From Gammaproteobacteria bacterium (GTDB lineage Bacteria; Pseudomonadota; Gammaproteobacteria; UBA6429; Thiohalophilaceae), in contig JACQBC010000035.1 of NCBI GenBank assembly GCA_016194635.1, forward strand, positions 22,365-86,364: a stretch of 64,000 nt of DNA, read 5' to 3'. This document shows positions 46,458 through 54,950 of the stretch, piece after piece. Each line of letters begins with the position of its first letter. Positions within the stretch are counted from its first letter, which is position 1. The translations under genes and the position numbers were made by a program. The notes under the pieces were generated by a model, which was given only the letters and a program-made list of their open reading frames with translations, was not told the origin of the DNA and ran no database searches.

Positions 46458-46750
46458 CCCTTGAAGTTCGGCTTCGGCCTGAAGCAGAACAAGACTTATC
46501 AGATGCGGCAACCTGGTATGAGCAACAGTTGCCTGGACTGGGTCACCAATTTCTCGACGAAGTGATAGCCATGCTCTCCTTGATTGCTGACACACCGCTT
46601 TTATATCCTCAAATCCACAGAAATACACGGCGTGCGTTGATTCAACGATTTCCCTTTGGTGTCTACTATCGAACTGAAAACTCTATCGTTGTTGTGCTCG
46701 CTGTAATGCACGGCAGTCGAGATCCACACCGATGGAAAATCCGTACATAA
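46454..46750 (+). CDS. RelE/ParE-family toxin
   Basis: 98 residues. VRLRPEAEQDLSDAATWYEQ at the N-terminus, then LPGLGHQFLDEV, RRALIQRFPFGVYYRTENS and VLAVMHGSRDPHRWK, the standard ParE/RelE-like fold with the C-terminal HGSRDP element. It forms an intact pair with the upstream antitoxin. A fold-back element begins 11 bases after the stop. Confidence 0.92.
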   Translation: MTLEVRLRPEAEQDLSDAATWYEQQLPGLGHQFLDEVIAMLSLIADTPLLYPQIHRNTRRALIQRFPFGVYYRTENSIVVVLAVMHGSRDPHRWKIRT

Positions 46751-46760
46751 CACGTACTAA

Positions 46761-46882
46761 TGAGTCACATGGAAAGGATACCCTCCCATCAAGACCGTCA
46801 GCCGCAGGGATGCTGCTGTCGAGTCTACAGGGAGGTATTGACGGCGTGTCTTGATTGGGGAGTATCCTTTCCATGTGACTCA
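46761..46882 (+). repeat. Fold-back element copy 3 (conserved core, unique 35-bp arms)
   Basis: Arms at 46761-46795 and 46848-46882 are complementary at 32 of 35 positions. The core (46793-46850) begins GACCGTCAGCCGCAGGGATG and contains TCTACAGGGAGGTATT before GACGGCGTGTC, homologous to copies 1 and 2. Its first hairpin shows changes on both sides of the stem compared with copy 1, which suggests structural conservation. It is placed just after a toxin gene. Confidence 0.9.
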
Positions 46883-47132
46883 GTAATAATTCCGCCATAC
46901 TCGCAAAAACAGCGCACCTGTGAACGCTGTGTTAAGCAGTAAGAAAATCTGGACTTCACCAATGCCGAGATTTTTTATACCATTCATTCCGTATATTAAA
47001 TTTATTGCTCTCTGGCACCTACCGTTTTTAGCTGCGTATATGCTATATGCCAGATCGCGATGGTATAGAAAGTCAATGAGTGCGCACATGTTCGGTGTGG
47101 ATTTTCTAAAACTGCATTAGCTCTAATTCTAA

Positions 47133-47444
47133 TCACATATTTTCAGCCGCCCAATCCGCCAATAAACTTAGGACTGGACAAAGTGATAAGCCTTTTTCGG
47201 TCAAGCTGTATTCAACTCTTGGTGGGACTTCAGGATACGCCTTTCTATTCACTAAACCGTCTTTCACTAGATCGCGTAATTGCGCGGTCAACACTTTTTG
47301 GGAAACTTCTGGTATCGACCGATGCAGATCGCTAAACCGTATGGCATCGGCATGGCTGAGGGTATATATGATTAACAGTTTCCACTTGCCCGCAATTTTT
47401 TCAAACATAGGTGGTAGTGGACATTGTTTATGATTCATTAACAT
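47133..47444 (-). CDS. HxlR-family HTH regulator
   Basis: 103 residues, one winged-helix domain: CPLPPMFEKIAGKWKLLIIY, RFSDLHRSIPEVSQKVLTAQ, DGLVNRKAYPEVPPRVEYSL and the LTEKGLSL end. HxlR proteins sense redox or electrophile stress and usually control a divergent oxidoreductase. Here a flavodoxin-like gene is divergent with 109 bases between, so it is the likely target. Confidence 0.92.
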   Translation of the reverse strand: MLMNHKQCPLPPMFEKIAGKWKLLIIYTLSHADAIRFSDLHRSIPEVSQKVLTAQLRDLVKDGLVNRKAYPEVPPRVEYSLTEKGLSLCPVLSLLADWAAENM

Positions 47445-47497
47445 GCGCCTTTACTTACATTAAAGTTAGTATGACACAATAAAGTGCCTTCTTACAA

Positions 47498-47508
47498 TTA
47501 GTAACTAA
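47498..47508. promoter_or_regulatory. Candidate HxlR operator TTAGT-A-ACTAA
   Basis: A perfect short palindrome in the 109-base divergent region between the HxlR regulator and the flavodoxin-like gene. HxlR sites are typically TAC/GTA-like dyads of similar size in such a position. Confidence 0.45.
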
Positions 47509-47553
47509 GTAGCACATACTGCATTTCAACCCTAAACGTACGAGGTTTCTCAC

Positions 47554-48138
47554 ATGGTTACTATTGTCGTTGTCTATCACAGTGGCTACGGACATACCCA
47601 GAAACAAGCAGAGGCCGTGCTTTCTGGGCTGACAGCGCATTCGAATGTAAAGGCTATACGCCTTCCGATTAATTCGGAGGGGAATATCCCCGAGAGTGGC
47701 TGGGAATTATTGGCGGCTGCTGACACGATCATCTTTGGTTCACCTACCTACATGGGTACGGTTTCCTGGCAATTTAAGAAATTTGCGGACGCATCAAGCA
47801 AGGCGTGGTTTGAACAAAAATGGAAAGATAAGCTTGTGGCAGGGTTTACCAATTCATCGGGAATGAATGGGGATAAACTATCCACTCTGCATTACTTGTT
47901 TACTCTCGCCATGCAACATTCAATGATATGGATGGGAACCAGCCTCATGCCAGCGAGCAGTAAAGCGGCTCAACGCAACGATATTAATTTTATCGATTCA
48001 TTCACCGGCCTCATGGCGCAGTCACCGACGGATGCCAGTGTAGAAGAAGGTCCATTGCCCGGCGATCTGGTAACAGCGAAGAAATTTGGAGAACGAATTG
48101 CGCGTATCTCGCTACGCTGGTCCGGCGGCAATGACTAA
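47554..48138 (+). CDS. Flavodoxin-like NAD(P)H-dependent oxidoreductase
   Basis: 194 residues. FMN loop VVYHSGYGHTQKQAEAVL at the N-terminus and the GSPTYMGTVSWQFKKF block are WrbA-like. Expected activity is two-electron quinone reduction. It is divergent from an HxlR regulator and overlaps the convergent map-like gene by four bases at its end. Confidence 0.88.
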   Translation: MVTIVVVYHSGYGHTQKQAEAVLSGLTAHSNVKAIRLPINSEGNIPESGWELLAAADTIIFGSPTYMGTVSWQFKKFADASSKAWFEQKWKDKLVAGFTNSSGMNGDKLSTLHYLFTLAMQHSMIWMGTSLMPASSKAAQRNDINFIDSFTGLMAQSPTDASVEEGPLPGDLVTAKKFGERIARISLRWSGGND

Positions 48139-48890
48139 ATCCCACTGTGGGTTGTAACAACAATGGGGTTTGCATGGGTGATGATCAGGGTGTGTTCGTA
48201 TTGTGCGGAAATATTTCCAGGTACGCCCACCAGCGTCCAACCATCGTTTGCTTCCTCAACCTGACTGCTTTTTGTGGAAAGAAAGGGTTCAATGGCAATC
48301 ACCATTCCTTCTTTAAGTACTCGTGTGTCGGTTGGATCATAATAGCCAATGATATTTTTGGGTTCTTCGTGGAGTTTACGGCCGACACCATGTCCTGCCA
48401 GATTCTTGATGACTTTAAATCCGTGGATTCTGGCAACCCGTTGCACCGCTTTGCCGATTTGGTTAATCCGGTTGCCGGCGCGCGCGACGTCCATCGCTGC
48501 GTGCAAAGCCAACATGGTCGCGTGACATAAGCGCGACTTAACCGGAGACGATGGAGGGACGACACGTGTGCCACCGGTATCGGCGAAGTAACCATTGAGT
48601 TCTGCCGACACATCCACGTTGACCACATCACCCGGTTGAATGCGCCGGGCGCTCGGTATGCCATGAGCGGCTTCTTCGTTGATACTGATGCACGTACTAC
48701 CCGGAAAATTGTAGCTAACACGCGGTGCCGAGCGCGCGCCAAAACTATCCAGCAGATTTTTGCCCATTTGGTCCAACTCGGCCGTGGTCATACCCGGCTC
48801 CAGTGCGTCGAGCATTTTTTCTAACACCAGGGAAACCACCCTGCCCGTCTGTAGTAAACCGTCGACATCATCTTGAGTTTCAACCGTCAT
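48135..48890 (-). CDS. map: Type I methionine aminopeptidase
   Basis: 251 residues. The five metal ligands are in place: VNVDVSAELNGYFADTGGT (two Asp), LAGHGVGRKLHEEP (His), AIEPFLST (Glu) and the C-terminal QYEHTLIIT (Glu). It removes N-terminal Met. This is unlikely to be the only map in the genome, because essential map genes usually sit next to rpsB. A horizontally acquired second copy is plausible. Confidence 0.9.
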   Translation of the reverse strand: MTVETQDDVDGLLQTGRVVSLVLEKMLDALEPGMTTAELDQMGKNLLDSFGARSAPRVSYNFPGSTCISINEEAAHGIPSARRIQPGDVVNVDVSAELNGYFADTGGTRVVPPSSPVKSRLCHATMLALHAAMDVARAGNRINQIGKAVQRVARIHGFKVIKNLAGHGVGRKLHEEPKNIIGYYDPTDTRVLKEGMVIAIEPFLSTKSSQVEEANDGWTLVGVPGNISAQYEHTLIITHANPIVVTTHSGI

Positions 48891-48969
48891 TGGGTATCTC
48901 CATCATTTCAGGGGTGGTGAACTTAATGATAACGCCCAATCGTCCGCTCGCCAAGCTTGACAAGTTCTG

Positions 48970-49419
48970 TTAACGTTTTACGATGGGATGTTTTCCCGCA
49001 AACAGACAACCCCCCTCGCGAACCACTTGTTGGATTTGCTTGAACATGTTGTCGCGATCTTTATACACGGCTTCGACAAAACTCTTGGGCGCGGTTGTTT
49101 CTGGATCGTACCGCGAACTCCAGCCCGACATCTCAAGCAGTATGGGTATCAAGGCCAAACCCTTCTCAGTCAGCACATAGATTTCCTTTCGCCTATCGGT
49201 CGCATGCGGCTTTTTTATCAGAATGCCTTTGCGCTCCAAATGCGCGAGGCGGGCTGCTAACACATTGGTTGCAATGCCCTCCCCGGATTCCAGGAATTCG
49301 CCGTAGGTTTTCTTTCCCCAAAACACAATGTCGCGCACAATCAATAGAGACCAATTGTCGCCAAAGGTCTCCAGCGCGAAATTGACGGGACAATGCGATT
49401 TATTGTCGGCACGTTTCAT
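48970..49419 (-). CDS. HxlR-family HTH regulator (second)
   Basis: 149 residues from the ATG at 49417-49419 (MKRADNKSHCPVNFALETFG); the frame extends to 49488 without family sequence. Winged helix: GDNWSLLIVRDIVFWGKKTY, SGEGIATNVLAARLAHLERK, LTEKGLALIPILLEM. The N-terminal Cys of HxlR (in SHCPV) is present and may sense oxidants. It is divergent from a membrane protein gene with a symmetric site between them. Confidence 0.9.
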   Translation of the reverse strand: MKRADNKSHCPVNFALETFGDNWSLLIVRDIVFWGKKTYGEFLESGEGIATNVLAARLAHLERKGILIKKPHATDRRKEIYVLTEKGLALIPILLEMSGWSSRYDPETTAPKSFVEAVYKDRDNMFKQIQQVVREGGCLFAGKHPIVKR

Positions 49420-49437
49420 ATTTATATAGTATACCAT

Positions 49438-49454
49438 ACTTGCATTATACAAGT
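49438..49454. promoter_or_regulatory. Candidate operator ACTTG-7-CAAGT
   Basis: A five-base dyad separated by cattata, 19 bases upstream of the second HxlR start and in the divergent region shared with the membrane protein gene at 49529. Confidence 0.45.
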
Positions 49455-49528
49455 GATATGCTATGATTCTTAGCAAGTGCCAAACCATACAACCCTTTTG
49501 TGATCAACAACCCAGGCGGAGATAGCCT

Positions 49529-50257
49529 ATGGAACTCGATCTACTTGCAACAATAGAAATGACAGTTTGCGCAGCGCTTGCAGTTGCCGTATTGGCCATC
49601 GGATTTGGCGGAAACCTTCAGGCTCGTATCCGGATTGCAGCCGGACTGGCCGGATGGTTCATCCTTGTAACACTACTGGCGGCCATGGGGTTATTTAACA
49701 ACCAACATGGCGTGGGCGTGCCCGGTCTCGGGCTCGCGGTGTTACTGCCAATCGTGGTACTCAGTGTCCGCGTACTGCGTTCGCCCTTATTACGCCGGCG
49801 TCTTCAAACCATTCCGTTATCCACGCTGATCGGGGTAAACGTCATCCGTATCTTCGGTGCCACCTTCGTGCTGCTCTATGCTGCCGACCGCCTGCCCGCA
49901 CCGTTTGCCCCACTGGCTGGCTGGGGCGATATTTTTATTGGCCTTACGGCGATTCCAGTCGCATGGCTGACTTACAAGAAGCGGGAGGCGGCACACACAA
50001 CCGTCATGATCTGGAACACCTTAGGCTTGCTAGATCTGATCGCCGCCGTTGCGCTCGGGGTGACCTCCTCACCCGGGCCGTTGCAGTTGATCTTCACAAC
50101 ACCAGACGCGAGCTTGATGACCGCGCTCCCTTGGTTAATGATTCCAGGTTTTCTGGTTCCGTTACTGGCTTCGACACACCTCGCCGTGTTCTATCGACTG
50201 GGTAGGACGAGGGAATTTGTTTGTTATCGCAAGCAAACGATTATTCATGAGTCATAA
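49529..50257 (+). CDS. Multi-pass membrane protein of unknown function
   Basis: 242 residues with about seven hydrophobic helices (for example VCAALAVAVLAIGFGG, GLAVLLPIVVLSVRVL, GWGDIFIGLTAIPVAWL). I do not recognise a named family. It is divergent from an HxlR regulator and upstream of a broken SRPBCC gene; both may have been acquired with it. Confidence 0.6.
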   Translation: MELDLLATIEMTVCAALAVAVLAIGFGGNLQARIRIAAGLAGWFILVTLLAAMGLFNNQHGVGVPGLGLAVLLPIVVLSVRVLRSPLLRRRLQTIPLSTLIGVNVIRIFGATFVLLYAADRLPAPFAPLAGWGDIFIGLTAIPVAWLTYKKREAAHTTVMIWNTLGLLDLIAAVALGVTSSPGPLQLIFTTPDASLMTALPWLMIPGFLVPLLASTHLAVFYRLGRTREFVCYRKQTIIHES

Positions 50258-50284
50258 AAAACCCAACATTCACTGGAGGAACAC

Positions 50285-50817
50285 ATGCTCAAGCTCATCG
50301 CGATTGCCGTCATACTACTGATCGGCGCCGTGCTGGTCTTTGCCGCGACCCGGCCCGACAGTTTCCGCGTGCAGCGCTCGGCGAATTTCAAAGCACCGCC
50401 CGAAAAGCTCTTTGCGCTCATCAACGATTTTCACCAATAGGAGGCATGGTCGCCGTGGGAAAAAGTCGATCCAGCGCAGCGGTTAAGCGCACTTACAGCG
50501 GCGCTGCCAGCGGCAAAGGCGCAATATACGAGTGGAGTGGCAACAACGAGATTGGACAGGGGCGTATTGAGATCATCGAGTCATTACCACCCACCAAGCT
50601 CGTACTCAAGATCGATTTTATTAAACCCATTGAAGCCCACAACACCATTGAATTTACGCTGGTGACACAGGGCGACTCCACCACGCTTACCCAGGCCATG
50701 TACGGTCCAAGTTCGTTTGTCCACAAACTAATGGGCGTGTTTTTCAGCATGGACAACATGATCGGCCAAAAATATGAGGAAGGGTTTGCCAGTCTAAAGA
50801 CACTCACAGAAAAATAA
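50285..50817 (+). pseudogene. SRPBCC-family gene broken by a stop codon and a frameshift
   Basis: ATG 50285 opens a membrane anchor (MLKLIAIAVILLIGAVLVFA) and the start of a polyketide-cyclase/SRPBCC domain, reaching FALINDFHQ. There TAG (50438-50440) stands where the family has TGG, and the frame continues EAWSPWEKVDPAQR. About 20 codons later the reading shifts one frame into VKRTYSGAASGKGAIYEW, which runs to the normal C-terminus (KYEEGFASLKTLTEK) at 50817. Two separate lesions make this a pseudogene unless both are sequence errors. Confidence 0.85.
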
Positions 50818-50879
50818 TATCATCGCAATGTGAAACACAGAATTTACATTTTTTCGACTAACCTTAAGGAGGTGCACAC

Positions 50880-51230
50880 ATGAAAACATTTTTAGCTGTC
50901 TTCACAGGCTCTGCCGAGGCAATGGCTCGTTGGCAAGCGCTTAGCGAACCCGAACGTCAAGCGCGTCATTCAGCAGGCTTCAAAGCGTGGGGCGAATGGG
51001 TTGCCAAACACGCCTCTTCAATTGCAGAGGGCGGCTCGCCGCTTGGAGGAACCAAGAAGGTTTCGAAGTCTGGCATCTCCGACATCCGCAACGACTTAGC
51101 GGCGTATACCGTGGTGCGCGCTGCATCCCACGAAGCGGCCGCCAAGCTCTTCGAGGGCCATCCGCACTTCACCCTGTTTCCGGGCGAGGGAGTGGAGGTC
51201 ATGGAATGTCTGCCCATCCCAAAAGCATGA
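50880..51230 (+). CDS. YciI-like/DGPF-type small protein
   Basis: 116 residues, an alpha-beta ferredoxin-like small protein. KTFLAVFTGSAEAMARW and HFTLFPGEGVEVMECLPIP recall YciI/YCII-related domains. Role unknown; proteins of this type are common in mobile stress clusters. AAGGAGG lies before the ATG. A degenerate attC site follows within 20 bases. Confidence 0.75.
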   Translation: MKTFLAVFTGSAEAMARWQALSEPERQARHSAGFKAWGEWVAKHASSIAEGGSPLGGTKKVSKSGISDIRNDLAAYTVVRAASHEAAAKLFEGHPHFTLFPGEGVEVMECLPIPKA

Positions 51231-51243
51231 CGCCTGAATTGAG

Positions 51244-51300
51244 GACTAACATGGCGTTTGAGAGGGGCGCTTTTCTCAAACTTAAGCATGAGCGCTAGTC
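51244..51300 (+). other. Degenerate attC-like site
   Basis: GACTAAC (51244-51250) and GCTAGTC (51294-51300) are complementary except one base. Inside, TTTGAGA pairs with TCTCAAA. Its left half resembles the attC at 45725 (TAACATGGCGTTYGAGAGGG). The changed R' box suggests a site no longer fit for recombination. Confidence 0.55.
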
Positions 51301-51341
51301 AAAACGGTGTTTTTATTTAAACCTCCCCCTGGAGAAATATT

Positions 51342-51827
51342 ATGCAAAAAATGACACTTTGTTTGTGGTTCGACAACCAAGCCGAAGAAGCGGCAAAACA
51401 TTACGCAGCGATTTTTAAGCATTCTGAAATTGGCACCATCAGCCGTTATGGCAAAGAGGGTTTTGAGTTTCACGGAAAACCGGCAGGAACGGCAATGGTC
51501 GTGAATTTCAAACTAAATGGAATGGATTTCATCGCTCTAAACGGCGGCCCGAAATTTCAGTTTAACGAAGCGGCTTCGATTGTTGTTAATTGCGAGACCC
51601 AAGCAGAAATTGATTATTTTTGGGCGAGCCTGTCAGAAGGCGGAGAAGAGGGCCCATGCGGTTGGCTCAAGGATAAATATGGTGTATCGTGGCAAATCGT
51701 GCCGACGATTCTTCCAGCAATGTTGTGTGGCTCTGACACAAAAAAATCCCAGAGCGTAACCAAAGTGTTTCTTAAAATGAAGAAGTTCGACATCGCAGCT
51801 TTGCAGCACGCCTACGAGGCCGCCTGA
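51342..51827 (+). CDS. PhnB-like VOC-superfamily protein
   Basis: 161 residues of the 3-demethylubiquinone-methyltransferase-like/PhnB VOC family. LCLWFDNQAEEAAKHYAAIF, FIALNGGPKFQFNEAASIVV, then CGWLKDKYGVSWQIVPTIL. Despite the family name, these are usually resistance- or isomerase-like proteins of unknown substrate. GGAG precedes the start. It is related to the next gene, which may be an old duplicate. Confidence 0.87.
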   Translation: MQKMTLCLWFDNQAEEAAKHYAAIFKHSEIGTISRYGKEGFEFHGKPAGTAMVVNFKLNGMDFIALNGGPKFQFNEAASIVVNCETQAEIDYFWASLSEGGEEGPCGWLKDKYGVSWQIVPTILPAMLCGSDTKKSQSVTKVFLKMKKFDIAALQHAYEAA

Positions 51828-51900
51828 ATCATGTCGGGCGTAGACAAGTATTTTTGTACTAAGCGTCTTTACTAAAGAATCTCAAAGTAGGAGAAGTCAC

Positions 51901-52422
51901 ATGGCCACTCGACAAAAAACAACAAAGCATCCAAAGAAAGTAACAGTGCCCGCGAAAAAACCGACCAAGGTCAGCGCAAGCACCGCACCAAGAATTACAC
52001 CGTTTCTCATGTACAAAGAAAAGTGCGCGGAAGCCGCGAAGTTCTACGCCTCCATTTTCAAAAATTCAAAAATTCTAAGTGCCGATACCATGTCGGCCTC
52101 GTTTATTCTCGACGGCCAGAAATTTCATGCGTTCAACGGCGGTCCGCATTTCAATTTCAGCGAAGGGATTTCTCTGTTTGTCAGTTGTGAGACGCAGCAG
52201 GAAGTCGATTACTACTGGAATAAACTCAGCGCCGACGGCGGCGCTGAGAGCATGTGCGGCTGGCTGCGCGACAAGTACGGCGTATCGTGGCAGATTATAC
52301 CGTCGATTTTGATGAAACTCCTCGGTCATAAAGACCGCGAAAAAGCCCACCGGGCCACGCAGGCGATGCTCCAAATGAAAAAGATCAGCATCCAGGGGTT
52401 GAAAGATGCGGTGAAGGATTGA
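51901..52422 (+). CDS. PhnB-like VOC-superfamily protein with Lys-rich N-terminal tail
   Basis: 173 residues. The first 30 are Lys/Thr/Pro-rich (RQKTTKHPKKVTVPAKKP), unlike the neighbour. The rest is the same VOC domain: FLMYKEKCAEAAKFYASIF, FHAFNGGPHFNFSEGISLFV, CGWLRDKYGVSWQIIPSIL. The extra tail may bind nucleic acid or be disordered. Confidence 0.85.
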   Translation: MATRQKTTKHPKKVTVPAKKPTKVSASTAPRITPFLMYKEKCAEAAKFYASIFKNSKILSADTMSASFILDGQKFHAFNGGPHFNFSEGISLFVSCETQQEVDYYWNKLSADGGAESMCGWLRDKYGVSWQIIPSILMKLLGHKDREKAHRATQAMLQMKKISIQGLKDAVKD

Positions 52423-52458
52423 TACTCTTTCGTCATGACCGGAAATCAAGGAAAAGTT

Positions 52459-52974
52459 ATGCATCGCTATGTTGCTTTCCTTCGAGGGGTGAGTCCGATG
52501 AATGTAAAGATGCCCGAGCTGAAGCGCTGCTTTGAAGCGGCTGGCTTCGTCGATGTTAAGACGGTGCTTTCGAGCGGCAACGTCGCGTTCAATGCGCGTG
52601 CCGTGTCGGAAGCCGGGCTCGAACAGAAAATCGAAGCCGCGATGACGAAACGCCTTGACCGTACGTTCTATACCATCGTGCGTCCGGCCGATGTTTTGCA
52701 CCAGCTGCTCGATCTCGATCCCTACACCGCCTACCGTCTGCCCGCGAACGCAAAGCGAGTCGTTACTTTTCTGCGTGAACCCCTCACCGCGACACTTTCA
52801 CTCCCCATCGAGGTCGATGGCGCACGCATTCTCGCCATAAATGGCCGTGAGATCTTCACCGCCTACGTCCCGAACCCGCGCGGACCCGTATTCATGACGC
52901 TGATCGAGAAGACGTTCGGCACCAACCTGACCACGCGCACTTGGGAGACCGTCAAGAAGTGTGCGACGGCTTAA
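52459..52974 (+). CDS. DUF1697 domain protein
   Basis: 171 residues from the ATG at 52459 (MHRYVAFLRGVSPMNVKM), which has AAGGAAA upstream; a start at 52435 lacks one. DUF1697: YVAFLRGVSPMNVKMPELK, GFVDVKTVLSSGNVAF, and a C-terminal TRTWETVKKC. No known activity. It is common in soil bacteria alongside YdeI- and PhnB-like genes. Confidence 0.87.
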   Translation: MHRYVAFLRGVSPMNVKMPELKRCFEAAGFVDVKTVLSSGNVAFNARAVSEAGLEQKIEAAMTKRLDRTFYTIVRPADVLHQLLDLDPYTAYRLPANAKRVVTFLREPLTATLSLPIEVDGARILAINGREIFTAYVPNPRGPVFMTLIEKTFGTNLTTRTWETVKKCATA

Positions 52975-53080
52975 ACGAGATGAACAATTCACTCTGGCCG
53001 GCGGCGTCGCACCTGAGCTTGGTTGTTATTGAATAGATTTGGATAGTCGTTTTTAAACTTCAGTTAAAGGAAGCCCTCAC

Positions 53081-53290
53081 ATGTTCTTCAAAACTCTGGC
53101 CGTCGCAGCGGTTGTCTTGATCCTCATCGTTGCCTTTGTATTCATTGCCCGAGGCCGCAGTTCCACAGTTTATGTAGAACGCACCTTCTCCGCCCCGGCC
53201 GAGAAAGTACGACAGCTCTGGAATGATCCGGAGTCGATAAAAAAATATAAAGAAGGTTTCGCTAACCTGAAGGCACTTGCTGAAAAATAA
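53081..53290 (+). pseudogene. SRPBCC-family gene with internal deletion
   Basis: A 69-codon frame. Residues 1-20 are a membrane anchor, 30-50 the beginning of an SRPBCC domain (VERTFSAPAEKVRQLWNDPE), and the last 16 (KKYKEGFANLKALAEK) match the very end of the family (compare KYEEGFASLKTLTEK in the broken copy at 50285). About 90-100 central residues are missing in frame. The product could still be made as a small membrane peptide, but not as a folded SRPBCC domain. Confidence 0.8.
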
Positions 53291-53318
53291 TCGGCTGACA
53301 TGCCGTGAGGAAACAAAA

Positions 53319-54806
53319 ATGAAAACGTTCGACGGGAAGAAAAAACTCGGGTATTTGCACCGGCCTTCCACAATAGAGAGGGTAAGCGACATCGATCACC
53401 GCAAGCGTTGGTTGGCCCTCATGATCCTCTGCCTCGGTGACTTCATGATCGTTCTTGACACCACCATCGTGAACGTTGCCCTGCCATCGATTAAAACAGA
53501 CCTCGGTTTCTCTCAGACCTCGCTGGTCTGGGTGGTGAATGCCTACATGCTTACCTTCGGTGGTTTTCTCTTGCTCGGCGGCAGGTTGGGCGATCTGTTC
53601 GGGCAACGCCGCCTGTTCCTGCTTGGGCTCCTTCTCTTCACGCTCGCGTCGCTCACCTGCGGGCTGGCAAATTCGCAGGTATTGTTGATCGGTGCCAGGG
53701 CGGTACAAGGGCTCGGCGGAGCCATTGTTTCGGCGGTGGCACTGTCGTTGATCATGAATATGTTCAGTGAACCAGTCGAGCGGGCAAAGGCGATGGGCAT
53801 CTTCGGTTTCGTGATGGCCGGGGGTGGTAGCATCGGCGTGTTGCTGGGCGGTGTGTTAACCGATGTGCTCAACTGGCATTGGATTTTTCTCGTCAACATC
53901 CCCATCGGCGCGGCGGTGTACGCACTCTGTCTCGTTGTGCTGCCGGATAGCCGTGGACAGGCGGCCGGGCGTCTCGACGTTGCGGGCGCGATAACGATAA
54001 CGGTATCGTTGATGCTTGCCGTCTACGCGATCGTGAACGGCAATCAGGCTGGCTGGACCTCTACACAGACGTTAGTGACATTTGTCGCCGCCGCCGTGCT
54101 CTTCAGTCTTTTTCTCGGAATCGAAGCGCGGGTTCGTTCGCCTCTCATGCCGCTGGGTCTCTTTCGGCTGCGCAATGTCGCCACGGCGAACGTTGTTGGT
54201 ATCTTGTGGGCTGCCGCTATGTTCGCGTGGTTCTTCATCTCCGCGCTCTATATGCAACTGGTGCTTAATTATAGCCCGCTGCAGATCGGCCTCGCTTTCT
54301 TACCGTCCAACCTGATCATGGCGGCGTTCTCGCTTGGCCTCTCCGCCAAAATGGTCATGCGTTTCGGTATCCGGCTGCCGCTGGCAATGGGGCTGCTACT
54401 GGCCGCCGTCGGGCTTGTGCTTTTCGCGCTCGCACCGGTCGACGGAAACTTCGCCGTGCATGTCCTCCCCGGCATGTTGCTCCTCGGTCTGGGTGGCGGC
54501 ATCGCATTCAACCCTGTGCTGCTTGCCGCGATGAGCGAGGTGAACCCCGATCAATCCGGCCTCGCATCAGGTGTCGTCAATACCGCATTCATGATGGGTG
54601 GGGCACTCGGTCTGGCGATCCTCGCCAGCCTGGCGGCTGTTCGCACCGACGACTTGTTTGCGTCCGGGGCGGGTTCGCTTGCCGCGCTCAATGGGGGCTA
54701 CCATGTCGCCTTCATCATCGGCGCCCTCTTTGCGGCCACGGCGTCCTTGCTCAGCGCGGTGTTTCTTCGCACCGGATCGGCAGCGCCCGCACATAGTGCG
54801 CAATAG
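53319..54806 (+). CDS. MFS drug transporter, DHA2 (14-TM) family
   Basis: 495 residues from the ATG at 53319 with GAGG upstream. The N-terminal half has the DHA2 motifs LDTTIVNVALPSI and LGGRLGDLFGQRR, then the motif-C helix GGGSIGVLLGGVLTD. Fourteen hydrophobic segments. Predicted proton-coupled efflux of drugs or dyes. It follows the deleted SRPBCC gene by under 30 bases and heads a run of small stress-type genes. Confidence 0.93.
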   Translation: MKTFDGKKKLGYLHRPSTIERVSDIDHRKRWLALMILCLGDFMIVLDTTIVNVALPSIKTDLGFSQTSLVWVVNAYMLTFGGFLLLGGRLGDLFGQRRLFLLGLLLFTLASLTCGLANSQVLLIGARAVQGLGGAIVSAVALSLIMNMFSEPVERAKAMGIFGFVMAGGGSIGVLLGGVLTDVLNWHWIFLVNIPIGAAVYALCLVVLPDSRGQAAGRLDVAGAITITVSLMLAVYAIVNGNQAGWTSTQTLVTFVAAAVLFSLFLGIEARVRSPLMPLGLFRLRNVATANVVGILWAAAMFAWFFISALYMQLVLNYSPLQIGLAFLPSNLIMAAFSLGLSAKMVMRFGIRLPLAMGLLLAAVGLVLFALAPVDGNFAVHVLPGMLLLGLGGGIAFNPVLLAAMSEVNPDQSGLASGVVNTAFMMGGALGLAILASLAAVRTDDLFASGAGSLAALNGGYHVAFIIGALFAATASLLSAVFLRTGSAAPAHSAQ

Positions 54807-54950
54807 TGGACATATCAAAGGACAGCATGCGCATTTTCTATTTTGCCAAATGCGTAACGGCTGCAGATGCCTTGAAGGTAGAATCATAGTCTCGCGCCTG
54901 ATACCTTATATTGGTTGTTACATCTGCAGCTTGAACAAAGGAGAACATCA

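Noticed and set aside
46920..47120. 66-codon hydrophobic frame after the third fold-back element
   Set aside because: Weak start context and no family similarity. The hydrophobic stretch may be chance; it could be a small membrane protein but I cannot support it.
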